A DNA stretch of 64,000 bases, taken from the NCBI GenBank assembly GCA_026400395.1, contig JAPLPD010000149.1, positions 1 to 64,000 on the forward strand. Direction: 5' to 3'. This document shows positions 20,035-29,804 of the stretch, piece by piece. Source of the stretch: Alphaproteobacteria bacterium. GTDB taxonomy: Bacteria > Pseudomonadota > Alphaproteobacteria > Rhizobiales > Xanthobacteraceae. The notes beneath the pieces are model-generated. The model was not told the origin of the DNA. It did not search any database and saw only the letters and a list, made by a program, of their open reading frames with translations. The position numbers and the translations under genes are program-made. Position 1 is the stretch's first letter. Each line of letters begins with the position of its first letter.

Positions 20035-21012
20035 ATGCCGTCATGGCTTGCCAAACTGGCCTGCATTGCGCTGCTGCTCGCCGCGGCCGCCCCCGCCGTC
20101 CAGGCTCAGGATTACCCCAACCGGCCGATCCGAATGGTGATCGCATTCCCGCCGGGCGGTCCGACCGATTTCGTCGGCCGGCTGGTTGGCGATAAGGTCA
20201 AAGACATCCTCGGCCAGAGCATCATCATCGAGAACAAGGCCGGCGCCAACGGCGCGCTCGGCGCGGACGCCGTCGCGAAGTCCGCGCCCGACGGCTACAC
20301 CCTGTTCCTCACCACGCTCGGCGCGGTCGCCATCACGCCGCACATGCGCACCGACCTGCCCTACGACGTGCTGCGCGATTTCGCCCCGGTGACGCTCGTG
20401 GTGCGCAACACCACCGTGGTGGTGGTTCGCAAGGACAGCCCGGCCAATTCCATCAAGGACCTCGTCGCCATGGCCAAGGCCAAGCCGGGCGAAATTCCCT
20501 TTGCCTCAACCGGCGTCGGCTCGACCACGCATCTGGCGCTCGAACTCCTGCAGACCGCGGCCGGCGTCAAATTCGTCCACGTGCCTTATCGGGGCGCGGC
20601 TCCCGCCCTCACCGACCTGCTCGGCGGGCAGGTCCAGGGATTCTCCGGCGACGTGCCGGTTCTGATGCCGCAACTGACCGCCGGTATAATCAAGGCGCTG
20701 GGCGCCGCGTCCGGCGAGCGCAATCCGAAGCTGCCGAACGTGCCGACGCTCGCCGAACAAGGTTTCCCCGATACGTCATCGGACAACTGGTACGGATTGC
20801 TGGCGCCGGCGCAGACGCCGCCCGCCATCATCGCCAAACTCAATGACGCCTTCGCCAAGGCGATCAACGATCCGGTGGTGAAGCAGAAACTGATCGAGTC
20901 CGGCGCGGTGCCCGTCGCCGACAAGCCCGATCAGTTCGGAAAATTTCTCAAAGAGGAACTGGAGCGATGGGGCAAGGTGGTCCGCGCGAAGGGCATCAAA
21001 GAGCCGGGCTGA
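20035..21012 (+). CDS. Bug/TctC-family tripartite tricarboxylate transporter substrate-binding protein
   Basis: signal peptide; YPNRPIRMVIAFPPGGPTDFVGRLV, VPYRGAAPALTDLLGGQV. Confidence 0.9.
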   Translation: MPSWLAKLACIALLLAAAAPAVQAQDYPNRPIRMVIAFPPGGPTDFVGRLVGDKVKDILGQSIIIENKAGANGALGADAVAKSAPDGYTLFLTTLGAVAITPHMRTDLPYDVLRDFAPVTLVVRNTTVVVVRKDSPANSIKDLVAMAKAKPGEIPFASTGVGSTTHLALELLQTAAGVKFVHVPYRGAAPALTDLLGGQVQGFSGDVPVLMPQLTAGIIKALGAASGERNPKLPNVPTLAEQGFPDTSSDNWYGLLAPAQTPPAIIAKLNDAFAKAINDPVVKQKLIESGAVPVADKPDQFGKFLKEELERWGKVVRAKGIKEPG

Positions 21013-21015
21013 CGC

Positions 21016-21207
21016 TCAGCGTTTGATCCGATATTCGCCGGTCGCCGGATCCTGCCGCAGCGTCGGCACGGCGGCGCGTTCGGGATCGGACACCCGCGCG
21101 GGGTTTGCGCGGTCGAGTTCGTCGTTGACCCGCTGCCATTCGCGCTTGAGCATCCTCATCAGGACGAGCGCGCCGAACGCGCCAAGGACCACAGCCAACG
21201 CAGGCAT
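21016..21207 (-). CDS. small hypothetical protein with N-terminal TM
   Basis: 63 aa; MPALAVVLGAFGALVLMRMLKREW; just upstream of glyQ and downstream of S49 peptidase on the same strand. Confidence 0.6.
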   Translation of the reverse strand: MPALAVVLGAFGALVLMRMLKREWQRVNDELDRANPARVSDPERAAVPTLRQDPATGEYRIKR

Positions 21208-21216
21208 GCCGCTCTC

Positions 21217-22104
21217 CTAGAGTCCGTAGCGCGACCAGATGGCGCGCGCCTCCAGCGTCGAAACCATGTCGTCGGCGAGGCTCGCAGACGTCGGAAATCC
21301 AAGCCCGCTCACGCCCGCCGCGCGTCGCCCCAACAAAGACAGCCCCCGTTCCGCGATCATCGGAGTGCGGACCTTGTCGCCAAACCGCTCGCGCAAAACT
21401 GTACGCAGGTCGCCTATGGAATCGACAAGACCGAGTTCGCGGCTGCGTTGACCGGTCCAATATGCTCCGGTGAACAAGTCAGTTTCACGGCTGTCGAGCT
21501 TGGAGCCGCGGCGCTGCTTGACCAGCGCGATGAAACATTCGTGTATTTCCCGCTGCAGCGATTTGAGGCGTTCAACATCTTCCGGCTTCTCCGGCATGAA
21601 CGGATCGAGCATCGCCTTGTTTTCGCCCGAGGTGTACAGCCGCCGCTCGACGCCAATTTTTTCGAGCAGCTTGTCGAAGCCGAACGAGGCGCCGACCACG
21701 CCGATCGAGCCGACGACGGAGGACGGATCGGCGATGATCTCGTCGGCCGCGCAGGCGATCATGTAGCCGCCCGAAGCCGCCACATCCTCGACGAAAGCGA
21801 GCACCGGCACCTTGTGCTCGTCGGCGAGCGATCGAATGCGCCGGTGGATCAGATGGGATTGCGCCGCCGCCCCGCCCGGAGAATTGATCGTCAGCGCGAC
21901 CGCCCGGATGTTCTTCATCGAAAACGCGCGTTCCAGCGAACGGGCCAAACCCGCGACCGTCAGGCCCGGCTTCAGCGGGCTCGATATGCCAATTGCGCCC
22001 GAAAGCCGCACCACCGGCACGGTTGGTATATCGCCACGGAGTCGCGCGGGAATCAGTCCCCGCAACGCATCCGGAACTCTATTGAATGTGGAAATGTCAG
22101 CCAT
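21217..22104 (-). CDS. S49 family peptidase (SppA/SohB-like)
   Basis: VALTINSPGGAAAQSHLIHRRIRSLADEHKVPVLAFVEDVAASGGYMIACAADEI. Confidence 0.9.
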   Translation of the reverse strand: MADISTFNRVPDALRGLIPARLRGDIPTVPVVRLSGAIGISSPLKPGLTVAGLARSLERAFSMKNIRAVALTINSPGGAAAQSHLIHRRIRSLADEHKVPVLAFVEDVAASGGYMIACAADEIIADPSSVVGSIGVVGASFGFDKLLEKIGVERRLYTSGENKAMLDPFMPEKPEDVERLKSLQREIHECFIALVKQRRGSKLDSRETDLFTGAYWTGQRSRELGLVDSIGDLRTVLRERFGDKVRTPMIAERGLSLLGRRAAGVSGLGFPTSASLADDMVSTLEARAIWSRYGL

Positions 22105-22230
22105 CCTGTCAGGAGATATGCACAAGTAGCCCCGGGCTCAAGTCATCTGTTGTTAACCCAATCGGGCCAAGTTGCCGGAACGACGGACGCCGTGGCGCGT
22201 CTTCGTCGCGCGAAATGTACGGCGGACGGC

Positions 22231-22329
22231 ATGAAAAGCCTGTTTATCTGTGTTTTGATGTTGTCGATCTTGGTGGCGGCCTATCAAGGTCGGGCCATCC
22301 CGTCCTTGCGGCGGCTGATCAATCGCTAG
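22231..22329 (+). CDS. possible 32-aa single-TM small protein
   Basis: MKSLFICVLMLSILVAAYQGRAIPSLRRLINR between convergent/divergent genes; composition only. Confidence 0.35.
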   Translation: MKSLFICVLMLSILVAAYQGRAIPSLRRLINR

Positions 22330-23314
22330 CCAGCGGTAGCGGCCCCGCACCGCGGAGCACCGCTTCGGCCTCCAGGGTCGGCCGGCCGGTTTCATCGTTC
22401 AAATCAAGTCCAGGCAGCAGCTCGAGTGGCGCGCGGCTGCCCTTGCGGGCATCCACGATCACCAGGATGGCCGGCGCTCCGGCCCGGCCGTGAACCGGCA
22501 ACACCGTGATTTCTCCGAAGCCGCCACCGAGCGCGCCCAGCACCTCGGCCAGCCCGTCGGCTCGCCAGATCAGTGTCAGGCTCCCCGCGGAGTGCAGCAG
22601 CCGTTCGGCTGAACCGATCCAGTTCGCCAGCAACCCTTCGCCAGCAACGTGCGCCGCGCGGCGATCCGGATCTGCCGAGACGTTTTGACGCGCCGGATCG
22701 TTGAACGGCGGATTCATCAGAACGCGGTCCGCCGAGCCGGCGGGAAGACCGCGCCCGGTGAAGTCATCCGCCGACCCAGCCACGTCGAGGGTCACCACCC
22801 GCAATCTCGCACCGAGACCGTTCCGCTCAACGTTCTCCGCGGCGATCCCGGCCAGTTCCGGATCGATCTCCACCAAGGTCACATCGACGCCGGGGCAGCG
22901 CGTCGCCAGCGCCATTCCCGCGGCGCCAACGCCGGCGCCGAACTCCACCACCCTGTCGCCCGGTTGCGCCGCGACCGCCGCCGCCAGCAGAATGGCGTCG
23001 TGGCCAATACGATGGCCGCGTTTTTTCTGGATGATCCGCAGACGGCCGCCGAGCACCGCGTCGTCGGTCGTCTCCGGCCTCGCACCCACCGCCTGTGGCC
23101 GCAGTTCGTGCGCGAGACCCGCGTCAGACAAAAGCTGACGCGCCGCCTGCAAATCTTCGCCATCGACCACGATGCGGCGCGGCAGCATGCCGAGCGAGCC
23201 TTCCAGCACGCTCATGTGCTGATCGAGCACCAAGTGCGGAATCTCGGCGCCCTTGAGCAGCGCTTCGATCGCGGTGATGAGCACGGCGTTGTTGGTGCGG
23301 ACGAGTTCTTGCAC
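22319..23314 (-). CDS. DUF2007 domain fused to TrmN6-like N6-adenine methyltransferase
   Basis: residues about 1-75 MQELVRTNNAVLITAIEALLKGAEIPHLVLDQHMSVLEGSLGMLPRRIVV (DUF2007); remainder RGHRIGHDAILLAAA...NPPFND (methyltransferase). Confidence 0.85.
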   Translation of the reverse strand: MQELVRTNNAVLITAIEALLKGAEIPHLVLDQHMSVLEGSLGMLPRRIVVDGEDLQAARQLLSDAGLAHELRPQAVGARPETTDDAVLGGRLRIIQKKRGHRIGHDAILLAAAVAAQPGDRVVEFGAGVGAAGMALATRCPGVDVTLVEIDPELAGIAAENVERNGLGARLRVVTLDVAGSADDFTGRGLPAGSADRVLMNPPFNDPARQNVSADPDRRAAHVAGEGLLANWIGSAERLLHSAGSLTLIWRADGLAEVLGALGGGFGEITVLPVHGRAGAPAILVIVDARKGSRAPLELLPGLDLNDETGRPTLEAEAVLRGAGPLPLASD

Positions 23315-23350
23315 GCTAGGCCATCACCGCGTCCGAGGCGGGGCTTCCGT

Positions 23351-24337
23351 TCATGGTTCGCTCCGCCGCCGTTCTTCGGCGGGTGCGCGCTGCGCCAGAT
23401 ACGAAAGCAGTTTGAGTTCACGGCGTCCGCGCGTCACCGTGTCGAGGATCAGGCCGCAGGCGATCGACAACGAGGCCAGCAGCACCAGTCCGGTGGACAG
23501 CACCGCTGTCGGCAGACGCGGCACGGTGCCCTCCTGCCAATAGGTGATGAAGACCGGTATGGCGATGCCGATCGCGGCGATCGCGAGCGATGCGCCGATC
23601 GCGGTGAACAACGGCAGCGGTCGCTCCGCCCGGTAGAGCCGCAGCACCGTCCGCAGGATGCGAATGCCGTCACGCCAGGTGCTGAGCTTGGAAATCGAGC
23701 CGAGCGGCCGTGAATAGTACGGCGTCGGCATCTCGCCGACCGGGAGTTCCAGTTCGAGCGCGTGAACCGTCAGTTCGGTCTCGATCTCGAAGCCGCCCGA
23801 CAGCGCCGGAAACGACTTAACGAAGCGCCGGGTGAACACCCGGTAGCCGGACAGCATGTCGGTGAAGGACTCGCCGAAGACGTGGGCGACAAAGCCGGTC
23901 AGCAGCCGGTTGCCGGCCCGGTGCCCCAAACGGTACGCCGCCACCACCTGATCGACCCGGACAGCGCAGACCATATCGAGCCGTTCGGCCTTGAGCTTAT
24001 CGATCATGCCCCGCGCACTCGGCGCATCGTAGGTGGCGTCGCCATCGACCAGCACGTAGATGTCGGCGTCGATGTCGGTGAACATCCGGCGCACCACCCG
24101 GCCCTTGCCCTGATGCTGCTCGCGCCGGACCGTGGCGCCGGCCTTGGCCGCGGCCGCCATGGTGCGGTCGGTGGAATTGTTATCGTAGACGTAGATGCCA
24201 GCCTCCGGGAGCGCTGCCCGGAAGTCGGCCACGACCTTGCCGATGGCCGCCTCCTCGTTGTAGCAAGGCACCAGCACCGCGATCCGGTTGCCGCCCGCGA
24301 TTTCGGCGGCGTCCGCACTCCCTCCGGATGGCAACAT
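23351..24337 (-). CDS. glycosyltransferase family 2 with C-terminal TM segments
   Basis: IAVLVPCYNEEAAIGKVVADF, DNNSTDRT, VDGDATYD. Confidence 0.87.
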   Translation of the reverse strand: MLPSGGSADAAEIAGGNRIAVLVPCYNEEAAIGKVVADFRAALPEAGIYVYDNNSTDRTMAAAAKAGATVRREQHQGKGRVVRRMFTDIDADIYVLVDGDATYDAPSARGMIDKLKAERLDMVCAVRVDQVVAAYRLGHRAGNRLLTGFVAHVFGESFTDMLSGYRVFTRRFVKSFPALSGGFEIETELTVHALELELPVGEMPTPYYSRPLGSISKLSTWRDGIRILRTVLRLYRAERPLPLFTAIGASLAIAAIGIAIPVFITYWQEGTVPRLPTAVLSTGLVLLASLSIACGLILDTVTRGRRELKLLSYLAQRAPAEERRRSEP

Positions 24338-24477
24338 AGGACGTACCTCGCCGGTTAGAATCGGCCAAACCCAGTCATCAAAGCGCCATTCGTCACGTTT
24401 ACGGCATACGGCCTTGCGCCTTATCATAGCTTTTCTATTCTGCTGAGTACCACTTCGCCTCAATCCGGAGCCCGCAT

Positions 24478-25485
24478 TTGGCCGTCGTCATCCCATTCAG
24501 TCCGGCCGACGCCACCATCGACCGCCTGGTCGAAGCCGTCACGCCCGACATGCAGCGGGTCAACGCTGAAATTCTGACGCGCACCGGGTCCGAGGTGACG
24601 ATGATCCCGGAGGTCGCCAATCACTTGATCTCGTCCGGCGGAAAGCGGTTGCGGCCGATGCTCACCTTGGCCATGGCCAACCTCACCGGCTACTCCGGCG
24701 ACGGCCATATCAAGCTCGCCGCCGCGGTCGAGTTCATGCACACCGCGACGCTGCTGCACGACGACGTGGTCGATGAGAGCGACATGCGGCGCGGCAGGCC
24801 GGCAGCGCGCAAGGTCTGGGGCAACGAAGCCAGCGTGCTGGTCGGCGATTTCCTGCTCGGCCAGGCATTCAAGATGATGGTCGAGGTCGGCTCGCTGCGG
24901 GCGCTCGACATCCTGTCGAACGCCGCCGCCGTCATCGCCGAGGGCGAGGTGATGCAACTCGGCGCCGCCAAGAACACCGCGACCACCGAGGACGAATATC
25001 TCGCGGTGATCCGCGCCAAGACCGCGGAGTTGTTCGCCGCCGCCTGCGAAGTCGGTCCGGTGCTCACCAATCGGCCGAAGGCTGAGCATGCGGCCTGCCG
25101 CTCCTTCGGCATGAACCTCGGCATCGCCTTCCAGCTTGTCGATGACGTGCTCGACTACGGCGGCAAGTCGGCCAAGCTCGGCAAAAACGTCGGCGACGAC
25201 TTCCGCGAGGGCAAGATCACCCTGCCTGTGGTGCTGTCGTTCCGCCGCGGCTCGGAGAGCGAGCGCGCCTTCTGGTCGCGCGCGTTGGAGCGTGGCGAGA
25301 TCACCGACAGCGATCTTGAAACGGCGCTCGGCCTGATGACCAAGCATCGTGCACTGGAGGACACCATCAAGCGCGCCCAGCACTATGGAGCGATCGCCCG
25401 CGATGCGCTGGCGCTGTTCCCGGCCTCCGACATGAAACAGGCTCTGGAAGAGGCGGTGGATTTCTGCACCGCGAGGACGCACTGA
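24478..25485 (+). CDS. polyprenyl synthetase (octaprenyl/decaprenyl diphosphate synthase type)
   Basis: GGKRLRPMLTLAMA, LLHDDVVDESDMRRG, FQLVDDVLDYGG; TTG start. Confidence 0.92.
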   Translation: MAVVIPFSPADATIDRLVEAVTPDMQRVNAEILTRTGSEVTMIPEVANHLISSGGKRLRPMLTLAMANLTGYSGDGHIKLAAAVEFMHTATLLHDDVVDESDMRRGRPAARKVWGNEASVLVGDFLLGQAFKMMVEVGSLRALDILSNAAAVIAEGEVMQLGAAKNTATTEDEYLAVIRAKTAELFAAACEVGPVLTNRPKAEHAACRSFGMNLGIAFQLVDDVLDYGGKSAKLGKNVGDDFREGKITLPVVLSFRRGSESERAFWSRALERGEITDSDLETALGLMTKHRALEDTIKRAQHYGAIARDALALFPASDMKQALEEAVDFCTARTH

Positions 25486-25492
25486 CATCGTT

Positions 25493-26062
25493 ATGAGATT
25501 TGAGCGAAGCCATCGTTCTGCGAATGCTGCTCCGGATCGCAGCCGGCGGTATTTTGCGGCGCGGCTTTGCTATGTCGCCCCCGCGGCCATCGGGCTGCTG
25601 TTGCAGCCCGGCGAGGCCAGATCGGTCGAGATCACTGTCTCATGGGTGGAAGTCCAGCACGAGGTGCGGCCAAGACAGGGCACCTGGAACGTCAACAAAA
25701 GCCTTCGCCTGAACCTTCGCGGCGGCAACGCCATCACCGAAAACTACGTCGCCAGGAATTCATCCGGAAAGACCTCGGAACTTGCCGGTCAGGGCAAGTT
25801 CGGTGACTCGATGGACCTTCGCGGGAACACTCAATCGACATGGAGCGTCCGGGACGCCAACACATTGGTTCGCACCTGGAGCCGGTCCCAGCACACCGAA
25901 ACGATGGAAGTATCGGTCAAGGGCACCTCCTGCGAGGCCACGATCGCTTACGAGTTGAAGCCCAGCTTTCAGGAATATCGGATGCTTTCTATCAAGGACC
26001 GGCAGCCGCTCTACTTCAGCACGGTGTCGGCTAAGGATATTTCGTGCACGGCGGCCGACTAG
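25493..26062 (+). CDS. hypothetical exported protein
   Basis: 189-aa ORF downstream of the polyprenyl synthetase; hydrophobic N-terminal region. Confidence 0.55.
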   Translation: MRFERSHRSANAAPDRSRRYFAARLCYVAPAAIGLLLQPGEARSVEITVSWVEVQHEVRPRQGTWNVNKSLRLNLRGGNAITENYVARNSSGKTSELAGQGKFGDSMDLRGNTQSTWSVRDANTLVRTWSRSQHTETMEVSVKGTSCEATIAYELKPSFQEYRMLSIKDRQPLYFSTVSAKDISCTAAD

Positions 26063-26077
26063 CGACGCTTTGAGATG

Positions 26078-26884
26078 CTACCGCCCCTGCGCGAGGCGCT
26101 CGGCGAAATAAACGATGGTCTTGCGATAGACCTCGGCGCGGTTCCACTCGCGCATCACCTCGAAATTCTCCGTGCCCTCTCCAAACGGCTGACCGGCCTT
26201 CCAGCCGCTGCCTTTCAGCAGGTTCGCCGTGGAAGCGAGCACATCCGCCGGACTGTGAACCAGATCTGGCCGGCCGTTGCCGTCATAATCCACCGCAAAC
26301 TTGATGTAGTTGGAGGGCAGGAACTGGGTCTGCCCGATTTCGCCGGCGTAAGCGCCCTTCAATTCATTCAGCGAAAGATCGCCGCGCTGTAGGATTTTCA
26401 GGGCTGACAGAAGTTCGCGCTGGAACAGTTCGGTGCGGCGGCAATCGTGCGCCATGGTGGCGAGCACGCGGATCACCGGCAGCTTGCCCATGTCGCCGGT
26501 GCCGAAATCCGTCTCGATCCCCCAGATCGCGACAAGAATTTCCTTTGGCACGCCAAACTGCCGTTCGATGCGCGACAGTATTGCCGCATGCTTTTGCAGC
26601 CGTTGCATCCCGCCCTTGATCCGTCCCGGGCCGACGCGGGTCGACACGTACTCCTCGAAGGTCTTGCGGAACGTGCCGCGCTGCTTGCGATCGAACGCCA
26701 GTACGCCTTGATCCTGGGCCACTCCGAGGAAGGCATTGGAAATCACGGTCTGCGAAACGCCGGTGGCCGTCGCCTCGCGTGACATGCTCGCAACGAATTG
26801 ATTGAAATCGCCTCCGCATTGCGCGGCCCCGGCGGGCGCCGCCAGCGAAACCAGCAACAGCACGGCAAATGGCATTCTGATCAT
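26078..26884 (-). CDS. lytic murein transglycosylase (MltB-like)
   Basis: signal peptide; FGVPKEILVAIWGIETDFG, GEIGQTQFLPSNYIKFAVDYDGNGRPDL. Confidence 0.88.
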   Translation of the reverse strand: MIRMPFAVLLLVSLAAPAGAAQCGGDFNQFVASMSREATATGVSQTVISNAFLGVAQDQGVLAFDRKQRGTFRKTFEEYVSTRVGPGRIKGGMQRLQKHAAILSRIERQFGVPKEILVAIWGIETDFGTGDMGKLPVIRVLATMAHDCRRTELFQRELLSALKILQRGDLSLNELKGAYAGEIGQTQFLPSNYIKFAVDYDGNGRPDLVHSPADVLASTANLLKGSGWKAGQPFGEGTENFEVMREWNRAEVYRKTIVYFAERLAQGR

Positions 26885-26929
26885 GCGGAAGACCTTCGCG
26901 GGTGGCGGCAACTGTGTCTCGATAACATT

Positions 26930-27805
26930 TTATCCGAATGCCGTCGCCGTGACCCACCAGCGCGGGTGCGCGGCTGAAATCCGGCGTGCCGCGGCGGTGG
27001 CCGCGCGGGAGGACGAAAACAGCCCGAAGCATGTCGCGCCCGAGCCCGACATGCGCGAAAGCCCGCATCCGGATTGCTCGCTCAGGGCCGCGAGGACCCT
27101 GGCGATCACCGGTTGAAGTTCAAACGCGGCGGGTTCGAGATCGTTGCGCCCGGCGGCGAGAAATTCGATCAGGCCATCGCGTGGCAGCGTCGCCCGCCCC
27201 GCGCGCTTGCGAGGCCCGCCGGGCTCCAGCGCCAGCTTGGCGAACACGTCCTTGGTGGGAACCGCCACGCCAGGATTGACCAGCACAGCAGCCAGCTTGG
27301 GCATTGCCAGCGGCGCGGACAGGATGTCGCCGATGCCGCGCATCCAACGCGCACGCGGATCGACACAGACCGGCACGTCGGCGCCGGTGCCGCGGGCAAC
27401 CTTGAGCAGCCGCTTGTCGTCGAGCGTGATACGGTTGGCGCGGGCCAGCAGGCGCAGCGCCGCCGCCGCATCGGACGATCCGCCGCCCAGCCCCGCCGCC
27501 ACCGGCAGCCGCTTGTCCAAGGAAAAACGCCCGAGCTTGAGACCGGGAATCTCGGTGGCGAGCGCACGCGCCGCCCTGAACACCAGGTTGCGTTCGATCG
27601 GTCCGGCCGCTTCCGCGGTAACGCCGCGCACCTTGAGCGAGAGCTCCGCGCCCGGCGCCAGCGTCAGCCGATCACCCACGCCGGCGAACACCACCAGACT
27701 GTCGAGCAGGTGATAACCGTCGGCGCGCCGGCCAAGCACGGCGAGCGTGAGATTGACCTTGGCCGGGGCGTGTTCGGTGAGAAGGACGGGGCGGGATTGG
27801 GCCAT
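26930..27805 (-). CDS. ispE: 4-diphosphocytidyl-2-C-methyl-D-erythritol kinase
   Basis: APAKVNLTLAVLGRRADGYHLLDSLVVF, LPVAAGLGGGSSDAAAALRLL, MSGSGATCFGLF. Confidence 0.93.
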   Translation of the reverse strand: MAQSRPVLLTEHAPAKVNLTLAVLGRRADGYHLLDSLVVFAGVGDRLTLAPGAELSLKVRGVTAEAAGPIERNLVFRAARALATEIPGLKLGRFSLDKRLPVAAGLGGGSSDAAAALRLLARANRITLDDKRLLKVARGTGADVPVCVDPRARWMRGIGDILSAPLAMPKLAAVLVNPGVAVPTKDVFAKLALEPGGPRKRAGRATLPRDGLIEFLAAGRNDLEPAAFELQPVIARVLAALSEQSGCGLSRMSGSGATCFGLFSSSRAATAAARRISAAHPRWWVTATAFG

Positions 27806-27921
27806 GCGCGTTATCTAGCCGTCATCGCCGGGCTTGTCGCCATCCCGCCACAAAAGGCGATGCCCGGCCCACAGTCGGCTGCGGTCGGGCATCGGGAAAA
27901 TTTCGGATCTGTGAACCGCGG

Positions 27922-29645
27922 TCAGCCGCCGTCGGGCTTTTTCTTGGCGGCGTCGGCCGACGAAGAGGTTTCCTCGGCCAACCCGGTCGCCAGCTTCTGC
28001 TTGATCTTGATGAGGTCGTCGGGCTCGGGCTTCAGATCGCGGGCATGCGACCACTGGAACTGCGCCTCGAGCACCCGACCGGTCTTGGCATAGGCGTCGC
28101 CCAGGTGATCGTTGATGGTCGGATCGTCGGGCTTCAATTCCACCGCCCGCTCCAGGTTCTTTACGGCCTCGTCGTAGTTGCCGAGGCGGTAGTGCGCCCA
28201 GCCGAGCGAGTCGACGATATAGCCATCGTCCGGGCGCTGCTCGACGGCGCGGCGGATCATCCGCATGCCCTCGTCGAGACCGGATAGAGAGTGAGCGCCT
28301 GCTTCAGATCGCTTTCGGCCGCCTTCCAGTTCTTCGCGCGCTCATTGCAGATGCCGCGGAAGTAATAGATCAGCCAGTTCGGCCGCGCCGGAGTGGCGAT
28401 GGTGGCGACGCCTTTGTTGTAAACATCTACGCATTCGGAGAAGTCCTTGCGCCCGCGCAGAATGCTGCCGAGCGCCATGATAGCATCGATGTCGTCGGGT
28501 TTGTCCTTGAGCAGCTTCTGCAGCCGCTGCTTGGCATCGTCGGTCTTTTCGATGCTGTCGAGATTGACCGAAAGCTGGATTTCAGCGTTGCGCCGCAGCG
28601 GCGAATTCTGCGGCACCCGATCGTAGATCTTGATCGCGAGCTGCGGGTTCTTCATCTGCTCGTAGAGATCGGCGAGCGACAGCAACGCGAGCGGCTGGTT
28701 CGGCGCAAGATACAGCGCGAGTTGCAGATAGACGAGCCCCAGGTCCTCGCCGCCTCGGCGGCCCAGCACCGCTCCAAGCCCGTACAGCACTTCGGCCGCG
28801 CCGGCCTGCGGATCGCCGACCAGCAGCGGAAGCTGTTTGTCCTTTTCAAGCGCCGCCATCTCTTCGAGAATCAGCGGATGGCGCGGCAATTGGGCGTCGA
28901 AGCCCTTGAGCACCTTCAGCGCCTCGTCCTTGCGGCCGTTGCGCGACAGCCAGGAGCTGTACGATTCGACGATGCGTATCGCGCTCGGATCGAGCTTCTG
29001 CACGCGGTCGAAACGCTTGCCGGCTTCTTTCTTGTTGCCCGACACGTCGAGGATCAGACCGGCGTGCAAATCCTTGAACAGCGCATACCAGTCGGCACCC
29101 TGCAGCTTGTCGATCGCCTCGATGGCGGACTTGGCGTCGTTGGCGCCGTAGCTGGCCCACGCACCGAGCAAGGTCGCGGCCAGATCGGTGATCGGCCCGC
29201 GGTTGGACAGCGCGAGGTTGACCTTCGCGAGCGCGTATTTCTTCTGCTTCAGCGCGTGGACGCCGACCACCAATCGGGCGATGCGGTCGTTCTTGTCGAG
29301 CTTGATCAGTTGCTCGCCGAGGCGCACCGCCTCCTCGACATCGCCCTCGGCCAGGAACGACAGGAAGGCGCGCTCCAGCAACTCGGGGTTCTTGGGGTCG
29401 CCGCGCAGCGAAGCGCGGTAGTAGGCCGCGGCGGCGCCGGCATCCCGCTGTGTGCCGGCGTGGCGGGCCGCGAGATAGCTGCCCGAAGCGGTCAGCCGAG
29501 ACAACTCGTGGGCCGATGGCACGTAGCTGACGACTGGCGCGCTATCCGGCGCGGCCCCCTGGGCGGCCAGCGAGCCTGGCAAAAGCAGCGTTGCTGCACC
29601 CAGCACGGCGCCCGTAATGCGCCGGAACGAAAAAGGAACAGTCAC
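27922..29645 (-). pseudogene. tetratricopeptide-repeat protein with internal deletion/frameshift
   Basis: 28257..29645 ends LKQALTLYPVSTRACG*; 27922..28266 resumes in another frame LDEGMRMIRRAVEQRPDDGYIVDSLGWAHYRLGNYDEA; the segment usually linking these is missing. Confidence 0.75.
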
Positions 29646-29804
29646 GTGTGGCGGCCTCCGTGGGCGGCGCTGCGCCAGCCCTTCGAGTCGAGCGTAGAAT
29701 GACCTTTTTGCGACTTTGCCGCAAGACAAGGACGGCCCAGCTGCCGTTTCGCCCACCAAGTGAACCGGTGTGGCCGTATCGTGACCGCCGGCCCGGAACC
29801 CCAG

